From the NCBI RefSeq assembly GCF_030700285.1, contig NZ_JAUYZJ010000011.1, positions 62,001-126,000 of the forward strand: a stretch of 64,000 bases of DNA. The letters are read 5' to 3'. This stretch comes from Methylobacterium sp. NEAU K (GTDB lineage: Bacteria > Pseudomonadota > Alphaproteobacteria > Rhizobiales > Beijerinckiaceae). The position numbers and the translations under genes are program-made. Below, piece by piece: positions 62,220 through 64,000 of this stretch (position 1 is the first letter of the stretch; every line of letters starts with the position of its first letter). A model generated the notes under the pieces. It worked only from the letters and a program-made list of their open reading frames with translations. It did no database searches and was not told the DNA's origin.

Positions 62220-62933
62220 TCACCGCGCCGCGATCAGCGGCGCGAACACGTCGGTCAGGCCGGTGATCAGGATCTGCGTCCCGACGCAGAGCAGCAGGAA
62301 GGCGAAGAGACGCCCGGTCACCCGCGCCCGGGCCGGGCCGATGAGCGCCACCACCCGGTCGGCCGAGGCATAGATCAGCGCGACCGCGAGCGCCACGGCC
62401 AGCGCCGCCACCGTGACGCCGAGGTAGAAGCCGAACCGGTCCGCGTAGGCCGACGGCCGGTTCGCACCCAGGGTGATCGCCACCGCGATGGTGCCGGGCC
62501 CCGTGGTGAACGGCAGGGTCAGCGGAAAGAAGGCGATCTCGGAGAGCGGGCCCGGCGCCGGGTCCCGGCCAAACTCGATCGGCGCCGTACCGCGCTCCTC
62601 GGAGCCCGCGGCCTCGGCCTGCTTGCGCGCCTCGCGCGCCTCCGGCCGGTTGAGCTGGCTCCAGGCCGCGGACATCACCACCAGGCCGCCCGCGATGCGC
62701 AAGGCCGCGAGGGTCACGCCGAAGAAGTTGAGGATCGGCGTGCCGGCCCAGAGGGCGCCCAGCATCACCAGGGCGGCGTAGACGCCGATCCGGCGCGAGA
62801 GCAGCACGCGCTCGGCTTGGCTGTAGGCACCCGTCACCTGCGCGAAGATCAGCGCCCCGCCGATCGGGTTCACGATCGCGATCAGGCTCGAGAGGGCGAG
62901 CAGAAACTGCTGGGCTGTGAAATCGATGCTCAT
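62220..62933 (-). CDS. MarC-family membrane protein
   Basis: 237 residues with six membrane helices. MarC signatures: FLLALSSLIAIVNPIGGALIF near the start and AFFPLTLPFTTGPGTIAVAITLGA in the middle, where the paired NPxG and TGPG loops face each other. A longer-than-usual polar loop (NRPEAREARKQAEAAGSEERG) lies between helices 3 and 4. The family was once linked to multiple-antibiotic resistance, but that link was not upheld; the transported solute is unknown. Confidence 0.92.
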   Translation of the reverse strand: MSIDFTAQQFLLALSSLIAIVNPIGGALIFAQVTGAYSQAERVLLSRRIGVYAALVMLGALWAGTPILNFFGVTLAALRIAGGLVVMSAAWSQLNRPEAREARKQAEAAGSEERGTAPIEFGRDPAPGPLSEIAFFPLTLPFTTGPGTIAVAITLGANRPSAYADRFGFYLGVTVAALAVALAVALIYASADRVVALIGPARARVTGRLFAFLLLCVGTQILITGLTDVFAPLIAAR

Positions 62934-62993
62934 CGGCGCCGCCGCTTGATGGGTGCGGTCCTATACGACCGGCGCCTTAAGAACCGTGACAGC

Positions 62994-63728
62994 TCAGCCC
63001 GGGGAGGGCGCGGGCACCAGTACCCGGGCCGGGGCGAGACGGCGGGCGCGGCGCACCTGCTGCACAGCCACCGCGCGGTAGAGCTGCTTGGTCGCGTCGA
63101 CCACGTGCAGGCCGGCGAAGGGCAGGGACAGCCCGGTGCCGAGCCGCTCCCAGGCCGGGCCGGTGCGCAGCATCAGACGCGAGCGCACCGGCGGCATGTA
63201 CAGCGTCTCGGCCCAGCCCTCCGGGGAGAACAGCGTGTCGCGCATCAGCCGGCCGAGCTGCGAGCGGCTGTAGGGCTGGCCGTGGCCGAAGGGCGTCGCC
63301 TCGCGGCGCGCCCACACCCCCCGCCGGTTGGGCACCACCAGGATCATCCGGCCGCCGGGGGTGAGCGTGCGCCAGACCTCCTGCAGCAGCTCCGTCGGGC
63401 TCTCGACCGATTCGAGGGCGTGGACCAGGATCACCCGGTCGATGGCGGCCTCGGGCAGCGGCATCATGGTCGGATCGGCCAGCGCCGTGCAGGAGCGGCC
63501 GGAGCCGGGCCAGTTCACCACCCCCTGTGTGGCCGGCATGAAGGCGAGGGTGCGCTCGGCGATGCAGTGGATCGGACCGAGATACGGCGTCGCGTAGCCG
63601 ATCCCGAGGACGCGCAGGCCCGACACCGAGCCGAGGAACCCATGGAGCGCACGGGCGACCACGCGATGCGTCTCAGCCCCCAGAGGGCTCGCATAGAAGG
63701 CCCGCAGGCCGTTGACGTCGAGACGCAT
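62994..63728 (-). CDS. Class I SAM-dependent methyltransferase
   Basis: 244 residues. Motif I is LRVLGIGYATPYLGPI, atypical (GIGYATPYL for GxGxG), followed by ALADPTMMPLPEAAIDRVILVHALE and LTPGGRMILVVPNRRGVWAR. The segment EVWRTLTPGGRMILVVPNR is the methyltransf_11 core. A basic C-terminus ends the protein. This gene lies divergent from gloB, a pairing repeated in many alphaproteobacteria, but a functional link is not established. Confidence 0.87.
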   Translation of the reverse strand: MRLDVNGLRAFYASPLGAETHRVVARALHGFLGSVSGLRVLGIGYATPYLGPIHCIAERTLAFMPATQGVVNWPGSGRSCTALADPTMMPLPEAAIDRVILVHALESVESPTELLQEVWRTLTPGGRMILVVPNRRGVWARREATPFGHGQPYSRSQLGRLMRDTLFSPEGWAETLYMPPVRSRLMLRTGPAWERLGTGLSLPFAGLHVVDATKQLYRAVAVQQVRRARRLAPARVLVPAPSPG

Positions 63729-63869
63729 GGAGGATCAGGACACCGAGCGCGGAGCGACTGTCGTACTCAATGGTGAGCCGCGGAGCGCGCGGCAAGCACC
63801 GAAGGAACCCGGCCTTGCCGATGCCTGTTCACGGCAGCAGCTTTCGCGCCACGTGAGTGAGGGAATCCG

Positions 63870-64000
63870 ATGGCCGCCGAGACCCAGATCCGAACCTTCC
63901 TCTGCCGCAGCGACAATATCGGCGTCCTGATCCGAGACCCGGCGACCGGCGCCTGCGCGGCGATCGACGTGCCGGAGGCAGGCCCGGTCATGAAGGCCCT
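63870..64000 (+). CDS. gloB: Hydroxyacylglutathione hydrolase (glyoxalase II), N-terminal part
   Basis: Begins at ATG 63870 (GAGGGAATCC upstream) and runs off the right edge after 43 codons. The visible start reads [18 protein letters not shown] then [13 protein letters not shown], the first beta strands of glyoxalase II, where the family has FxxxxDNxxxLI and AxxxDPxEAxxV. The zinc motif THxHxDH lies beyond the window. The enzyme hydrolyses S-lactoylglutathione in methylglyoxal detoxification, which depends on the glutathione made by GshB. Confidence 0.85.
   Translation, partial: MAAETQIRTFLCRSDNIGVLIRDPATGACAAIDVPEAGPVMKA

Noticed and set aside
1..64000. CRISPR arrays, tRNA or rRNA genes and insertion sequences
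   Set aside because: No regularly spaced direct repeats, no tRNA T-loop/acceptor patterns, no transposase-like protein and no paired terminal repeats were found on reading both strands.

Overview
The window is about 70% GC, densely coded, and most resembles the chromosome of a Hyphomicrobiales alphaproteobacterium, most likely Methylobacterium or a close relative. That assignment is inference from gene content: an Irr-type iron box before an MbfA-like exporter, an EcfG-like sigma factor, a SigF/NrsF pair, gshB, an Aas-type MFS/acyltransferase/ligase fusion, PBP1A with DUF1214/DUF1254 partners, and family-typical protein sequences. I see no tRNA, rRNA, CRISPR array or intact insertion sequence. 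Long open frames antisense to the real genes are an effect of high GC and are not annotated.

Layout. 0-4.3 kb: end of a PepSY membrane protein, a TonB receptor of ZnuD (zinc) type, a decayed CobW/ZigA-type zinc GTPase, a MarR regulator and a single-domain response regulator. 4.4-14.6 kb: divergent biotin genes bioA/bioF, an OsmC protein with a methyltransferase, a gamma-glutamyltransferase, an OprB-type porin, a CPA1 antiporter, and glutathione synthetase. 14.6-20.6 kb: a strong hairpin/terminator with a possible small RNA, small proteins and a lipoprotein, PBP1A followed by a DUF1214/DUF1254 pair, and a YcgN-type protein. 20.6-24.7 kb: a DUF1223-sigF-nrsF operon, a creatininase-family hydrolase, and cheZ and cheY. 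25-29.4 kb: ribF, DUF2093, and a tightly packed DUF374 acyltransferase-waaA-lpxK lipopolysaccharide operon.

29.5-31.3 kb: a large perfect inverted repeat resembling two opposed Irr boxes controls a ferritin-less MbfA-like iron exporter; then a metallophosphoesterase and a 53-residue protein. 31.6-45.2 kb is the most distinctive accessory block. A divergent pair of operons (TPP enzyme, leaderless penicillin-acylase-type hydrolase, MlrC metallopeptidase and M20 peptidase one way; an orphan ABC substrate-binding protein and amidase the other), with another amidase at its edge, looks like a catabolic system for a peptide-like or amide compound. It is followed by a LysR-SDR-cupin trio.

45.2-50.6 kb: an EcfG-like ECF sigma factor, a cobalt-type nitrile hydratase operon, a fragment of a chemoreceptor, a zinc-ribbon metallo-hydrolase and an SDR with a membrane tail. 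50.6-58.6 kb: a gene-poor 740-base gap, the Aas fusion protein, PBP1C and a dihaem cytochrome c peroxidase. 58.6-61.1 kb: a ParA-like ATPase coupled to a small membrane protein, next to a 1.2-kb gap that holds a sharply AT-rich segment; this is the best candidate for acquired DNA. The window ends with a polytopic membrane protein, MarC, a methyltransferase and the start of gloB (glyoxalase II).
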